Assembly: GCF_014502795.1 (NCBI RefSeq)
Contig: NZ_JACVHF010000021.1
Span: 1 to 45,926, forward strand
Reading direction: 5' to 3'
Origin: Heliobacterium chlorum
GTDB lineage: Bacteria; Bacillota; Desulfitobacteriia; Heliobacteriales; Heliobacteriaceae
Length of the DNA stretch: 45,926 nucleotides
Positions 7,619-16,114 of this stretch are shown piece after piece (the stretch's first letter is position 1; every line of letters starts with the position of its first letter). The position numbers and the translations under genes are program-made. The notes beneath the pieces are model-generated. The model had not been told where the DNA came from and ran no database searches. It was given only the letters and a program-made list of their open reading frames with translations.

Positions 7619-8464
7619 ATGCAACAACTCGAAAAAGTTTTCAACTACAACGGCAATCAAATTCGAACCATGATACTCGAAAACGAACCGTGGTGGGTGG
7701 CCAAGGACGTTTGCGATGTGCTGGAGGTGAAGAACAGCAGGGACGCATTGAGGCGTCTAGATGATGATGAAAAGGATGATGTCGGAATTTCCGACGCCAT
7801 CGGTAGAACTCAAAGAACCACGGTTATTAATGAACCTGGGCTATATCGTCTTGTGTTAGGAAGTCGCAAGCCCGAAGCAAAGGATTTCAAGCGGTGGGTA
7901 GTCCATGATCTACTGCCGACTCTACGAAAAACAGGCAGCTATTCTATGAAAACAGAAGCCACGGCAGGTATAGAACCGAGCGTGGTCGTGTCCATCGTGG
8001 ACAAAGCCTGCGGCATGGCGATTGGAGGGATGAAAGAACTGCTACGGGAATTCCGTCAAGAACAAGAAAAAAGGGACGCAACTTTCAAAACCGTCATGAC
8101 CGAAATTGTTCATAAAGTGTATAGCGATAAGCTACAGCAGAAATCCCATTCAACAGATAAACTGCCCGGCTTTGATACCTTGAACGAACGGGTGGTAGCG
8201 TTATCCCAAGTGGATGAAAATGTTTTGAAAGGTGCGGTTAAGCGTCTCGCGTCCTTTAGTGGTAACGGGCAGCAAAATTTTATTAACGGGTATCTGACCA
8301 TGAAAGATGTTACCGGGTATGATGCCTTTGCCGAATGGAGAACCTTGCCTATTCAACAGAAAAAGGAATGGGGAAGCAAACTGGGCATGGTAACAAAACG
8401 GGGACAACTGCCCAAGCTGGCGGCGATCATGGAAATTGTAGCGGGTAAGATGATCGCGGCATGA
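7619..8464 (+). CDS. Bro-N domain antirepressor
   Basis: A 281-residue protein with start ATG after GAAAGGGCGATCAAAC. Residues about 5-105 are a clear Bro-N domain: FNYNGNQIRTMILENEPWWV, AKDVCDVLEVKN, NEPGLYRLVLGSRKPEAKDF and WVVHDLLPTLRKTGSY. The C-terminal half (about 120-281) is helical and charged and not recognised. Phage Bro/Ant proteins bind DNA or repressors and relieve repression. It sits inside the replication module, with a 4-bp overlap to the primase, which suggests coupling of lytic switch control and replication. Confidence 0.85.
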   Translation: MQQLEKVFNYNGNQIRTMILENEPWWVAKDVCDVLEVKNSRDALRRLDDDEKDDVGISDAIGRTQRTTVINEPGLYRLVLGSRKPEAKDFKRWVVHDLLPTLRKTGSYSMKTEATAGIEPSVVVSIVDKACGMAIGGMKELLREFRQEQEKRDATFKTVMTEIVHKVYSDKLQQKSHSTDKLPGFDTLNERVVALSQVDENVLKGAVKRLASFSGNGQQNFINGYLTMKDVTGYDAFAEWRTLPIQQKKEWGSKLGMVTKRGQLPKLAAIMEIVAGKMIAA

Positions 8465-9438
8465 TTACTGTTAGGTCCTACGAAATTCCGGTGAAGATCC
8501 GAGACGAAATTGAACGGTACGAATGGCGACGACCCCGTTGGACAGAAAAGAATTTTATCGCCTGTTCACCGTTTCGGGATGAACGAAACCCCAGCTTTGC
8601 GATCCATCTGGAACGAGGCGTGTGGTTGGATAGCGGATCAGATGATCCCGTATGGAAAAAGGGTGAATTTGTAAAGCTGCTTTCCTGGATGCGAAATGAG
8701 ACTTTTGAGGAAACCGAAGATTACCTGCTGCAAGAGTACGGAATCAGCATAGCAAATCCAGACTCCCTGGTCCTATCGCTAGAACTGAAGGAACAAAAAA
8801 AGCCCGGCCTATTGCTAGACCCGGCAGTTTTGCAGGAATTTCTGTTTCGGCATCCGTACCTTGAGGAACAGCGTGGGATAGGAGAGAGGTATCAGCGTGC
8901 TTTTCACATCGGGTATGACCGGAAAAGCCAAGCAATTACCCTTCCCTGGTTCGACAAGTCCGGAAGGCTGGTAAATGTGAAGTTTCGGAGCGTTCGCGGG
9001 AAAATGTTTTGGTATTTCCCAGGAGGACAACCTGTGCGAAATCATATTTACGGACTGCATGCCGTTCATAAGCAAAATGCAGACTGGGCCTTTATCGTCG
9101 AGAGTGAGATCGACGCGATCACATTGTGGCAGGCCGGATTCCCTGCGATAGCTCTGGGCGGTGCCCATCTAAGCAAGCAGCAGCGGAACCTTCTACTTCA
9201 ATCCCCGCTCCATCGACTGGTGCTGGCCACCGACAACGACCAAGCTGGTCGGCGGATTGCCCAGGATATTATCGATCAAATGGGCGGGTTTATGGAACTG
9301 GAACGGCTACAACTGCCCGACCATGTAAAAGACGTAAACGATCTAAGCAAGGTTGAATTATTTCAGATTATCGGAGGCGTGAAGACGATTCCCTTTCTAC
9401 CAAACGTCGGGGGGTTCGGGTGTTACCCCAACAATTAA
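8461..9438 (+). CDS. Toprim-domain DNA primase
   Basis: A 325-residue protein (ATGA overlap with the antirepressor). The N-terminus resembles a CHC2-type primase finger (IACSPFRDERNPSFAIHL) but keeps only one of the zinc cysteines, so metal binding is probably lost. Residues about 200-290 form a Toprim domain: VESEIDAITLWQAGFPAIAL with the catalytic Glu, VLATDNDQAGR with the Asp pair, and KDVNDL. Primases make RNA primers for lagging-strand synthesis. The last 42 bp overlap the convergent regulator gene. No C-terminal helicase domain is present, consistent with the separate helicase upstream. Confidence 0.8.
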   Translation: MITVRSYEIPVKIRDEIERYEWRRPRWTEKNFIACSPFRDERNPSFAIHLERGVWLDSGSDDPVWKKGEFVKLLSWMRNETFEETEDYLLQEYGISIANPDSLVLSLELKEQKKPGLLLDPAVLQEFLFRHPYLEEQRGIGERYQRAFHIGYDRKSQAITLPWFDKSGRLVNVKFRSVRGKMFWYFPGGQPVRNHIYGLHAVHKQNADWAFIVESEIDAITLWQAGFPAIALGGAHLSKQQRNLLLQSPLHRLVLATDNDQAGRRIAQDIIDQMGGFMELERLQLPDHVKDVNDLSKVELFQIIGGVKTIPFLPNVGGFGCYPNN

Positions 9439-10362
9439 AGCCAAAAGGATCGCCGATATAACCACGATGAGTACGATCATCCATGTCAATATAGCCCTAG
9501 AGCGTCGTATATCTTTTTTAACGAAATATTTACGCTCCCCTTCGCGTTGTAAAAGTGCTTCAAACTTTTTCGGAAAAAGGGCGAAGTAGATTAGATCAAG
9601 ATAGTCTAGAAAAGTTTGTGGATCTGAAAATTGGTGTTCTGTCCCGTCCTCATCAATGACGATGACCATCTGGTAATTTTTATGAATCCCTACAATCCAT
9701 TTATGCAGACCCTTCAGCCATCGGTAGTTGAGGTAAGTTATTAAAGGAGCGGCAACGATACCCGCTAAAAATATACTGAAACAATCCTCAAGAATCATGT
9801 AATTATGCCAGCCCACTAGGGCGATGAAAGTATCGTCAATTCTGTCTCTCAATGCCGCTAAGGAAGAATATATCCCACCAAGGCCCAAGGAAACTCCGAC
9901 CCCCTTGATAGTTTCTCCAGCCGATCGCTTTGCCTTCGCTAACTTTTTCTTTTCGTAAACGATCCGGTGCATTTCAGCGATCTGATCGTATATTTCATTC
10001 TTATCTGTTTCGTCGAGATCGGGATCTTTTTCAATTTGTTCTATTGCTTTTGAATAATGAGGAAACCTTTCGATAACTTCCCTCGCAACCAAAGGGATGC
10101 GGCCTAGCTTCTCGAAAATATCCGTTTCCAAAATCCCATAGAAATCTGCGAGCTTTCGGACAAGGTGATCGCTGGGGTATTCTGTGCCTTTTTCTAGCTT
10201 CGATAAATACGAGCCGGAAACGCCCAACTGTTCGGCTAGCTGGTTGTATGTTAAGCCTTTTTCCTTACGCAACTCGGCAAGGAAAATCCCTGTTTCAATC
10301 TGCTTTTTCGCAATTTCCAAGCGTTCTTCCGGGGACAACGGATCGGCTTTTCGTGCAACCAT
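9397..10362 (-). CDS. Membrane-anchored XRE-family transcriptional regulator
   Basis: A 321-residue protein read leftwards against the module; its ATG at 10362 follows AAGGGGC. Residues about 30-88 are an XRE/Cro helix-turn-helix (LRKEKGLTYNQLAEQLGVSG, SYLSKLEKGTEYPS). A long helical segment follows (about 95-160), then hydrophobic stretches at about 185-225 (FSIFLAGIVAAPLITYL) and at the C-terminus (ILTWMIVLIVVISAILLALIVGV, split ILTWMIVLIVV and ISAILLALIVGV). This predicts a DNA-binding head tied to the membrane. It may be the lysogeny repressor or a sensor of membrane state. The 3' end overlaps the primase gene by 42 bp. Confidence 0.75.
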   Translation of the reverse strand: MVARKADPLSPEERLEIAKKQIETGIFLAELRKEKGLTYNQLAEQLGVSGSYLSKLEKGTEYPSDHLVRKLADFYGILETDIFEKLGRIPLVAREVIERFPHYSKAIEQIEKDPDLDETDKNEIYDQIAEMHRIVYEKKKLAKAKRSAGETIKGVGVSLGLGGIYSSLAALRDRIDDTFIALVGWHNYMILEDCFSIFLAGIVAAPLITYLNYRWLKGLHKWIVGIHKNYQMVIVIDEDGTEHQFSDPQTFLDYLDLIYFALFPKKFEALLQREGERKYFVKKDIRRSRAILTWMIVLIVVISAILLALIVGVTPEPPDVW

Positions 10363-10470
10363 TAAAAGTTTTGCCCCTTGATAAACAATTATGTAATGAG
10401 TGCGATCTCGCCCTAGAAGTATTCCCCCGAAATTTCTGTTTATATCAGCTATCCAAAATTCGATCCTGTC

Positions 10471-10511
10471 AAGTCACGAAAGTTCAGCTATGGCGGTATC
10501 TAATATCATAG
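10471..10511 (+). promoter_or_regulatory. Phage promoter-like motif, site 4
   Basis: AAGTCACGA (10471-10479), 14 bp, CGGTATCTAA (10494-10503), then ATAG (10508-10511). It lies in the divergent gap between the XRE regulator (leftward) and the sigma gene (rightward). The same bases read leftwards contain TTGACA (10469-10474), so the two promoters may overlap. Site 4 would make the phage sigma gene part of the motif regulon. Confidence 0.5.
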
Positions 10512-10527
10512 AAAGGGGGGCTGAGAA

Positions 10528-11130
10528 ATGGCGAGAACTATCGACATGAAGCTAATCAATAAAACAGCCCTGTTATGCGACCTAGACCCAAGTGAGGAAA
10601 GCCTGGCCCGCCTTCTTGAACTCATGGCCCCCGTCGTCGAGCACACCGCGAGAAAGTACGCCCAGCTAACCGGACTGGAACTAGAGCTGATTATCAGCGA
10701 ATTAAAGGAAGTGGTCTGGAAAGCATCGGTGGGATACAACGGTCGATCGGCTTTCACCCAGAGATTCCATAGCTTCGCAAAAGATAAAGAGATCGACCTC
10801 ATCCGATATTGCTGTCGACTAAAACGATCCTTATGTACCGAAGTTTCGATGGATGCTCCGATGCCAATGGAAAAAGATTCGACCTACGCGAACGTGATTG
10901 AAGATAAATACAACCTAGAAGAAGAAGTGATCGCCAAGGTCGATATAGAAAAAAAGCTCGCTGGTTTTGCGAGAACCAACGAGCAAGCGTCAAAGATCCT
11001 GGAATTGATGCGATTAGGTTTTGAAAATGAAGAGATCGCAAAATTCCTGGGTGAAGCGGAATACTCACCAAAAGTGCGGCAAAAAGTGTCGCGGGCTCGA
11101 AAAGCCTTCCGGGAGTATTTAGCATCATAG
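10528..11130 (+). CDS. Sigma-70-like RNA polymerase sigma factor
   Basis: A 200-residue protein with ATG after AGAAAGGGGGGCTGAGAA. The N-terminal half resembles sigma region 2 (LLELMAPVVEHTARKYAQLT and FHSFAKDKEIDLIRYCCRLK, with the DLIRYC segment in place of the usual core-binding helix). The C-terminal part (LELMRLGFENEEIAKFLG and SPKVRQKVSRARKAFREYL) looks like region 4. Its size fits small phage or ECF-like sigma factors. It is the best candidate to read the shared promoter motif, one copy of which lies just upstream. The assignment of promoter specificity is inference. Confidence 0.7.
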   Translation: MARTIDMKLINKTALLCDLDPSEESLARLLELMAPVVEHTARKYAQLTGLELELIISELKEVVWKASVGYNGRSAFTQRFHSFAKDKEIDLIRYCCRLKRSLCTEVSMDAPMPMEKDSTYANVIEDKYNLEEEVIAKVDIEKKLAGFARTNEQASKILELMRLGFENEEIAKFLGEAEYSPKVRQKVSRARKAFREYLAS

Positions 11131-11189
11131 CCACTATAAAAGTAAAACAATCATTAAACATTTTAACCGATTATAGGGGGAAATATCAA

Positions 11190-11891
11190 ATGTCTATCAT
11201 TACCGCAAAAGGAAAGCAAGCAAAAGAATCGTTGAATAAAAAAGTTGAAAAAATCGACTTCAAAAAGTTATATATCCGGCTTAAAGACGGCGAAAGTTGC
11301 CGGGTTCGTCTATTGAGTGCCGAGGATTACTGCGAATATTTTGCCCACGCCTCCTATGCAAACGGAATCTACACTCAGCCTTGCATCAAGCCGGTTGGCG
11401 AAAAATGTGCTCTCTGTGAAGCGTCGGATACCAAAACAAAAGGGTTTGACGGTCTATATGCCAAAAAACGTTACCTTTTCGCCTTCCCCGATCTGGACAT
11501 GGGTGCAATTCGACTCTTTGACGCCACAAAGGGACAGGCCCAGCAATTGATTGCGTCGATTGAACAGTATTGCGATGACTTGGACGGGCTGGCTTTTATA
11601 TTCAAAAGAACGGGGAACAAAGTTGATACGAACTATTCCCTTTCTCCGATTATTCGACTGAATGATGCCGATAAAGAGAAGTTTGCAAAATTTAACGGTA
11701 TGACGATAGAACCGGAGTTTTACGAATCGGGCTTGCAACCCCGTAACCGCACCCATCAGATCGCCCAGTTGATCCAAGCCCGATTCCCCGCATCCCAACT
11801 CTTTACCGCCGAAGAAATAAAAGAATCCCAGGCACAAATCGACGAATGGGAAACGACAAAGAACGGAGGAGTCGGTGTAAAACCTATTTAA
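11190..11891 (+). CDS. Single-stranded DNA-binding protein, zinc-containing, gp32-like
   Basis: A 233-residue protein with ATG after TATAGGGGGAAATATCAA. A zinc knuckle is visible at residues about 64-79 (QPCIKPVGEKCALCEASD), followed by LYAKKRYLFAFPDLD and an OB-fold-like stretch; this is the arrangement of T4 gp32-type binding proteins in Bacillales phages. The C-terminus is acidic in part (AEEIKESQAQIDEWE), which in such proteins recruits partners. It lies between sigma and DNA polymerase genes and coats single-stranded DNA at the fork. Confidence 0.7.
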   Translation: MSIITAKGKQAKESLNKKVEKIDFKKLYIRLKDGESCRVRLLSAEDYCEYFAHASYANGIYTQPCIKPVGEKCALCEASDTKTKGFDGLYAKKRYLFAFPDLDMGAIRLFDATKGQAQQLIASIEQYCDDLDGLAFIFKRTGNKVDTNYSLSPIIRLNDADKEKFAKFNGMTIEPEFYESGLQPRNRTHQIAQLIQARFPASQLFTAEEIKESQAQIDEWETTKNGGVGVKPI

Positions 11892-11942
11892 CCAACCTCG
11901 ATAGAGGATAACCCTGACAGTGTATTTTAAGTGCCAAGATAC

Positions 11943-11990
11943 CCGGGGAGGGGCGGCAGTGCCCTTCCCGTTTCCTTCAATGAAGACGGG
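11943..11990 (+). promoter_or_regulatory. Two overlapping hairpins in the leader of the polymerase gene
   Basis: Hairpin 1 pairs GGGGAGGG with CCCTTCCC (about 11944-11969). Hairpin 2 pairs CCCGT..CTTC with GAAG.ACGGG (about 11967-11990). They share the CCC at 11967-11969, so they cannot form fully together. No T tract follows either, so termination is uncertain; an attenuator-like switch or processing site are alternatives. Confidence 0.35.
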
Positions 11991-12011
11991 TGAACAAAGG
12001 GGGTGTTTCAT

Positions 12012-14282
12012 TTGTTGAGTATGAACTTGCAATTAGACAATGAAAGAGCACGAAAAACAGTAAGGGCGAAAGAAGCTCAAGCAAAGAAGGAAGCCGCACT
12101 CCATCGTCCGACCTGGGAAGAAGTGTGGACCACGGGATATCAGACAAGGACTGGAAAGCATAAGGTCGGAATTTTGCAAATGATCAATACGGCAACCGAC
12201 CAAGCCCGGCTGCTGGACGTTAAAAAAGCCATAGAGCAGGGTGAAATCGGAACCGGGCTAGATAATAACAAAACTTTGACCAAGACAAAAGCCCTCGACC
12301 TTTATCGGGCTTTGATGGGCCAACGAAAGACCGGAATCCTGCGGGATATGGTGGCAAAGACCCCGGCCAATTATCTGCTGGTTCAAACAGTCACCCAACT
12401 TCGGCAGTTAGTAGATGATTTGGAAAAGGAAGCATTTGTGGCCCTGGATACGGAAACAACCGGGCTGAATGTGTACCAGGATGAAATCGTAGGCCTATCG
12501 ATTAGCTTGCCTACGACGGATTATCACGTATATATTCCGGTGGCTCATAAGACCGGAAAGCAACTCAAGCGGGAATTAGTGTTGGAAGCACTGCGGCCCA
12601 TGCTGGAAGATCCGAAGATCGGCAAAGTGTTGCACAATGCGAAGTTTGACATTCACATGCTAATCCGGCACGGGGTTCGGATGCGTGGATTGTTGCATGA
12701 TACCCGGATTGCGATGGCTCTTCTAAATGAAAATGAACCAAGTTATGCCCTCAAGAACTTGGCTACGAAATACGGCAAATACTTCGGCTTCCAAGAAGAA
12801 AGCCATACATTTGAGGAATTATTCGGCAAAACCCGGTTTGATAATGTGGCTCTGGATGTGGCCCTGGTCTATGCGGCAAAGGATACCCATGTAACCCTGG
12901 GACTGTACAAGTGGCAGATGGAACATTTACAAAAACGAAGCAAGTTGCAACAACTTCATCGGGATATGGAAAATGCCTTGGTGGACGTGTGTGTGGATAT
13001 GGAACAGACCGGGTTATTGATTGACCGGACATATGCAGCCGAGTATGGCGAAGAATTGCGGACCGAAATCGCGGAAGCGGAAGCCCAGCTGCAGGAAGCC
13101 TTTGGAGATATCAACTTCAATTCCCCGGCCCAGCTTGCCAAGGTGCTTTATGATCACCTAAAACTGCCGGATAACAACAAGCGATCAACGGATGTCAAAA
13201 CATTAAAAGCCTTACAAGGAGAACACGATGGCATTAAAGCTCTACTGGATTATCGCGGGCTGACGAAGCTGCTGGGAACTTATGTAGATGCCCTGCCCGA
13301 AAAGATCCAGACGGACGGACGGCTCCATGGTTCTTTCAATCAGGTGCAAACCGTAACCGGCCGTTTCTCCAGCAACGACCCGAACCTGCAAAACCTTCCC
13401 CCGAAAGCCCGGAAGCTGGTGATCGCTCCCGAAGGGATGCTGATTCTAGGCAGCGACTTCTCCCAGATTGAACCCCGGATTTTAGCTCATTTATCGGGGG
13501 ATGAACATTTCCGCGAACCGTACCTGTTAGGTCAGGACTTGTATTCAACCTTGGCAAGCCAGGTCTTTAAGGTACCCATCGAAGAATGCGGTGACGGAAC
13601 GACCTATCGGAAGAAGATGAAGATCGGCCTGCTGGCGGTAATGTACGGAACCAGTATGTTTACCCTTTCCCAGCAGTTGGGTATCAGCGTCGAAGAAGCT
13701 CAGCGGTTTATCCGAGATTTCTTCACGACGTATCCGGGTGTTCATGCGTTTATTCTTTCCGTCCATGATTTTGTCAAAAAGAACGAGTATGTCGAAACCA
13801 TCGACGGGCGAAAACGGCGTTTTCCCGGACACCGAGAACAGGCAAAAGCGTACGATGCCCTGGCTCGAAAGATATGCAGCATAACCATGACCGACGAGGT
13901 ACCTTCGAACTTTTGGAAAATCCAAGAGATCCCCCGGTCCTTGAAAGAGGAATATCAGAAAGTAAAAGGCCCGGTGGAATCGGTGCGGAGGCAAAGTGTG
14001 AACGCCATCATCCAAGGGACGGCGGCAGACATAATGAAAAAAGCCCTGTTGCAGGTTCATGCCTATTGTAAGGGCAAGGGTTGGAATCTATTTGCCACTG
14101 TCCATGATGAAGCGTTAATGCTGGTTAGTGAACAAATCACCCCTGTTGAAGTGCAAGAGTTAGAGACCTGTATGTTGTCGGCGTTGGCCTTGGATGTTCC
14201 TATGAAAGTCGATACCGAACTAATGTATCGATGGGGCGAGGGAGTAAAAAAGGCCGAATGGTTTCAACGTCACGCGGCCTAA
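12012..14282 (+). CDS. polA: Family A DNA polymerase with 3'-5' exonuclease domain
   Basis: A 756-residue protein; I chose TTG 12012, 8 nt after AAAGGGGG, over GTG 12003 (inside the ribosome site) and ATG 12021 (17 nt away). Residues about 130-330 are a DnaQ-like proofreading domain (ALDTETTGLN with D146 and E148; HNAKFDIHM; AAKDTHVTLGLY). The polymerase domain has motif A SDFSQIEPR (D482), the O helix RKKMKIGLLAVMYG (R533, K537, L541, Y545) and motif C ATVHDEALM (D699-E700). No 5'-nuclease domain is present. L541 replaces the Phe762 of E. coli Pol I. This is the replicative polymerase of the phage. Confidence 0.93.
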   Translation: MLSMNLQLDNERARKTVRAKEAQAKKEAALHRPTWEEVWTTGYQTRTGKHKVGILQMINTATDQARLLDVKKAIEQGEIGTGLDNNKTLTKTKALDLYRALMGQRKTGILRDMVAKTPANYLLVQTVTQLRQLVDDLEKEAFVALDTETTGLNVYQDEIVGLSISLPTTDYHVYIPVAHKTGKQLKRELVLEALRPMLEDPKIGKVLHNAKFDIHMLIRHGVRMRGLLHDTRIAMALLNENEPSYALKNLATKYGKYFGFQEESHTFEELFGKTRFDNVALDVALVYAAKDTHVTLGLYKWQMEHLQKRSKLQQLHRDMENALVDVCVDMEQTGLLIDRTYAAEYGEELRTEIAEAEAQLQEAFGDINFNSPAQLAKVLYDHLKLPDNNKRSTDVKTLKALQGEHDGIKALLDYRGLTKLLGTYVDALPEKIQTDGRLHGSFNQVQTVTGRFSSNDPNLQNLPPKARKLVIAPEGMLILGSDFSQIEPRILAHLSGDEHFREPYLLGQDLYSTLASQVFKVPIEECGDGTTYRKKMKIGLLAVMYGTSMFTLSQQLGISVEEAQRFIRDFFTTYPGVHAFILSVHDFVKKNEYVETIDGRKRRFPGHREQAKAYDALARKICSITMTDEVPSNFWKIQEIPRSLKEEYQKVKGPVESVRRQSVNAIIQGTAADIMKKALLQVHAYCKGKGWNLFATVHDEALMLVSEQITPVEVQELETCMLSALALDVPMKVDTELMYRWGEGVKKAEWFQRHAA

Positions 14283-14318
14283 TCGTGAACAAAGAGAGAT
14301 TGTTAAGGGGGAAACATC

Positions 14319-15224
14319 GTGGGATTGACGAACAGGGCCGGGGCCGAAAAGCTACGGGTATCCGTGATGGAACAAAATATATCGGTGCGAGGCTCGGAAT
14401 TGACTGCGGCAATCCTGGACCATTTTAACCGGGTCCATTCGATGGAACTCCAGACGGACGTAGAGATTGAACGGCAGATATTGGAAACGGAACAATTATC
14501 CCTAGATGACGATAAAAGTGGCCTGCATTTTCAAAAAGGGATGGTAACGTTTACTCCCTCTTCCGCTTCCAAGTGTGAGCGGGAACTGTATTTCCGGGCG
14601 GATCGAATCCCGAAGGAAGAGGGCGAAATGCTTCCCTATCAGCGGCGATGGGTACGCAACGGTTCCGCTGTCCATGCTGCCGTGCAACGGGATCTTTTAT
14701 ATGCGGAGAAATACTTGAAGGACCCCACCTTTTCTGTGGTAAGAACGAAAACGGGGCTTCCTGCATGGGAAAAAAATATTCGGCAAGTTCGGCCTCTTGA
14801 ATATAACGGTATACCCTTCCAAATTTACGGCATGATGGACGGAGTGCTGCAATACCAGGACGGCGTAAAAATCGGCTTTGAATATAAAACGAAATCAACC
14901 ACCTTAGGGGCCATCGGGAATTACAAAATGAAAGACGCCCAGGAAGACCATAAAACCCAATGTATTGCCTATTCGTTGTTGTTTGGCCTGCGGGAATTCT
15001 TGATCGTTTACGAATCGCTCGCGAAGGACAGTTGGACAAAAGGGGATGAGGCAAAAGCGGATATGCGGGCCTTTTACTTTGCCGTAACCGACGAAGACCG
15101 GAACCAACTGCTTCATAAATTTGCAACGGTGGCCCAAATGTACTATGCCGGAAAACTGCCGGCCAAAGCGATCGAAAAATGCATTTTCTGCCCTTATAAA
15201 ATGAAGTGCAAGGAGATCGCCTAA
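14319..15224 (+). CDS. PD-(D/E)XK exonuclease with Fe-S cysteines (Cas4/RecB-like)
   Basis: A 301-residue protein starting at GTG 14319, 8 nt after AAGGGGG. The nuclease core shows an early His (GSAVHAAVQRDL), Asp (GMMDGVL), FEYKTKS as the E-x-K, and a Q-containing helix (HKTQCIAYSLLF). Four cysteines, C86 plus C288, C291 and C297 (KCIFCPYKMKC), bracket the domain as in Cas4, AddB and Dna2, so a 4Fe-4S cluster is likely. Such phage enzymes process DNA ends for recombination-dependent replication. It is followed without a gap by the resolvase. No cas1/cas2 or CRISPR is present, so it is not an adaptation Cas4. Confidence 0.8.
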   Translation: MGLTNRAGAEKLRVSVMEQNISVRGSELTAAILDHFNRVHSMELQTDVEIERQILETEQLSLDDDKSGLHFQKGMVTFTPSSASKCERELYFRADRIPKEEGEMLPYQRRWVRNGSAVHAAVQRDLLYAEKYLKDPTFSVVRTKTGLPAWEKNIRQVRPLEYNGIPFQIYGMMDGVLQYQDGVKIGFEYKTKSTTLGAIGNYKMKDAQEDHKTQCIAYSLLFGLREFLIVYESLAKDSWTKGDEAKADMRAFYFAVTDEDRNQLLHKFATVAQMYYAGKLPAKAIEKCIFCPYKMKCKEIA

Positions 15225-15623
15225 ATGCCTAAACGAACGAACTACCAAAGGGGCTATGAAATCGAACGAAAAATCATGCAGGAATTAACGGATCACGGAT
15301 ACCTTGCCATCCGATCGGCGGGAAGCCATTCAAAAATAGACGTGTTAGGTATTCAAGGAAACCGTGTTGTAGCGGTGCAATCCAAACGGACAAAAGCCTT
15401 TAAACCTTCGGCATACCGAAAAGAAATCGAGGAGATTCAGCAAGTGATCCGCGACTATGACCTGGGCGGTGTGATGGAGTTCGAGTTCTGGGTCTGGGTG
15501 GACCATAAGGGATTTACCAAGTGGAAGATTACCCGGTTCGAGATTCTACCCTTACCAAGTGATGAACGAACAGGACGAGATGGGGCGGCAGAAAAAGCTG
15601 CCCCAGATTTTTTCCGGAAATAA
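15225..15623 (+). CDS. Hjc-like Holliday junction resolvase
   Basis: A 132-residue protein whose ATG directly follows the nuclease stop, with AAGGAGAT upstream. Residues about 8-100 match the archaeal-type Hjc fold: E12/E14 in GYEIERKIMQEL, the SAGSHSKIDVLG segment with D39, and VAVQSKR, where Gln52 stands in place of the usual Glu of E-x-K. It would cut four-way junctions formed during recombination or before packaging. The 3' end encodes the stem of a terminator. The Gln substitution may reduce activity or be compensated by E12/E14. Confidence 0.78.
   Translation: MPKRTNYQRGYEIERKIMQELTDHGYLAIRSAGSHSKIDVLGIQGNRVVAVQSKRTKAFKPSAYRKEIEEIQQVIRDYDLGGVMEFEFWVWVDHKGFTKWKITRFEILPLPSDERTGRDGAAEKAAPDFFRK
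15582..15613 (+). terminator. Terminator inside the resolvase 3' end
   Basis: GGGGCGGC (15582-15589) pairs with GCTGCCCC (15597-15604) over 8 bp with one G-T pair, and TTTTTT follows at 15608. It ends the polymerase/nuclease/resolvase transcript while still within the coding region. Confidence 0.8.
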
Positions 15624-15649
15624 GATCTTCAGAGAAACGGTATTGAAAG
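15615..15649 (+). promoter_or_regulatory. Weak copy of the phage promoter-like motif, before nrdG
   Basis: CGGTATTGAAAG (15638-15649) matches the downstream block CGGyATCtAAg and lies just after a terminator, as at other sites. The upstream block 14 bp away (CGGAAATAA) matches poorly. I list it as a possible degenerate member only. Confidence 0.3.
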
Positions 15650-15667
15650 AATGAGGGGGTGAACGCT

Positions 15668-16114
15668 TTGAAAGTGGCAGGTTTCAACGATCTAAACACA
15701 ACCGACGCTAGGGGAAAAATCGCTTTTTCGGTGTTTTTCCAGGGCTGTAAAAGAGATTGCCCCGGCTGCCATAACCCCGAACTCCAAAACCCAAATGGCG
15801 GAAAAGAGATAACTCTGGACGAAATCGTGGCCCGGATTCGCTGGTTCAAAAGACATTACGAAGCGGTTGTCTTTGTTGGTGGCGAACCATTGGAACAGCC
15901 GGAAGCTCTGAGACAACTATTAATCGAAGTAAACAAGCTGGGCCTTGAAACATGGCTGTATACCGGATATGAAGCTCACGAGATACCCAGTGATATTACC
16001 CAACGATGCAGTGTCATAGTGGCGGGGGAGTATAGAGAAAACCTACGAACGGGCATCTTTCCTGCAAGCAGTAACCAAAAAATTATCGACAACCGGAGGG
16101 TAGCAGCAGCATGA
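15668..16114 (+). CDS. nrdG: Anaerobic ribonucleotide reductase activase (NrdG)
   Basis: A 148-residue radical SAM protein. TTG 15668 is preferred, lying 8 nt after GAGGGGG; the GTG at 15659 is inside that site. The cluster motif CKRDCPGC (CxxxCxxC) binds the 4Fe-4S, and FVGGEPL is the conserved radical SAM glycine-rich motif. It cuts SAM to generate the glycyl radical on NrdD, encoded by the next gene with a 4-bp overlap. This lets the phage make dNTPs without oxygen. Confidence 0.93.
   Translation: MKVAGFNDLNTTDARGKIAFSVFFQGCKRDCPGCHNPELQNPNGGKEITLDEIVARIRWFKRHYEAVVFVGGEPLEQPEALRQLLIEVNKLGLETWLYTGYEAHEIPSDITQRCSVIVAGEYRENLRTGIFPASSNQKIIDNRRVAAA

Noticed and set aside
10363-10527. Leftward sigma-A promoter for the XRE gene at TTGACA 10474-10469
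   Set aside because: No -10 element lies at 16-18 bp; the TATAAA downstream is 22 bp away, so I do not list it as a feature.
14319-15224. Cas4 of a CRISPR system
   Set aside because: No cas1, cas2 or array is present; phage recombination nucleases share the fold and the Fe-S cysteines.
14904-15248. Long leftward frames opposite the nuclease and polymerase genes
   Set aside because: They are shadows of strongly supported rightward genes with clear catalytic motifs.
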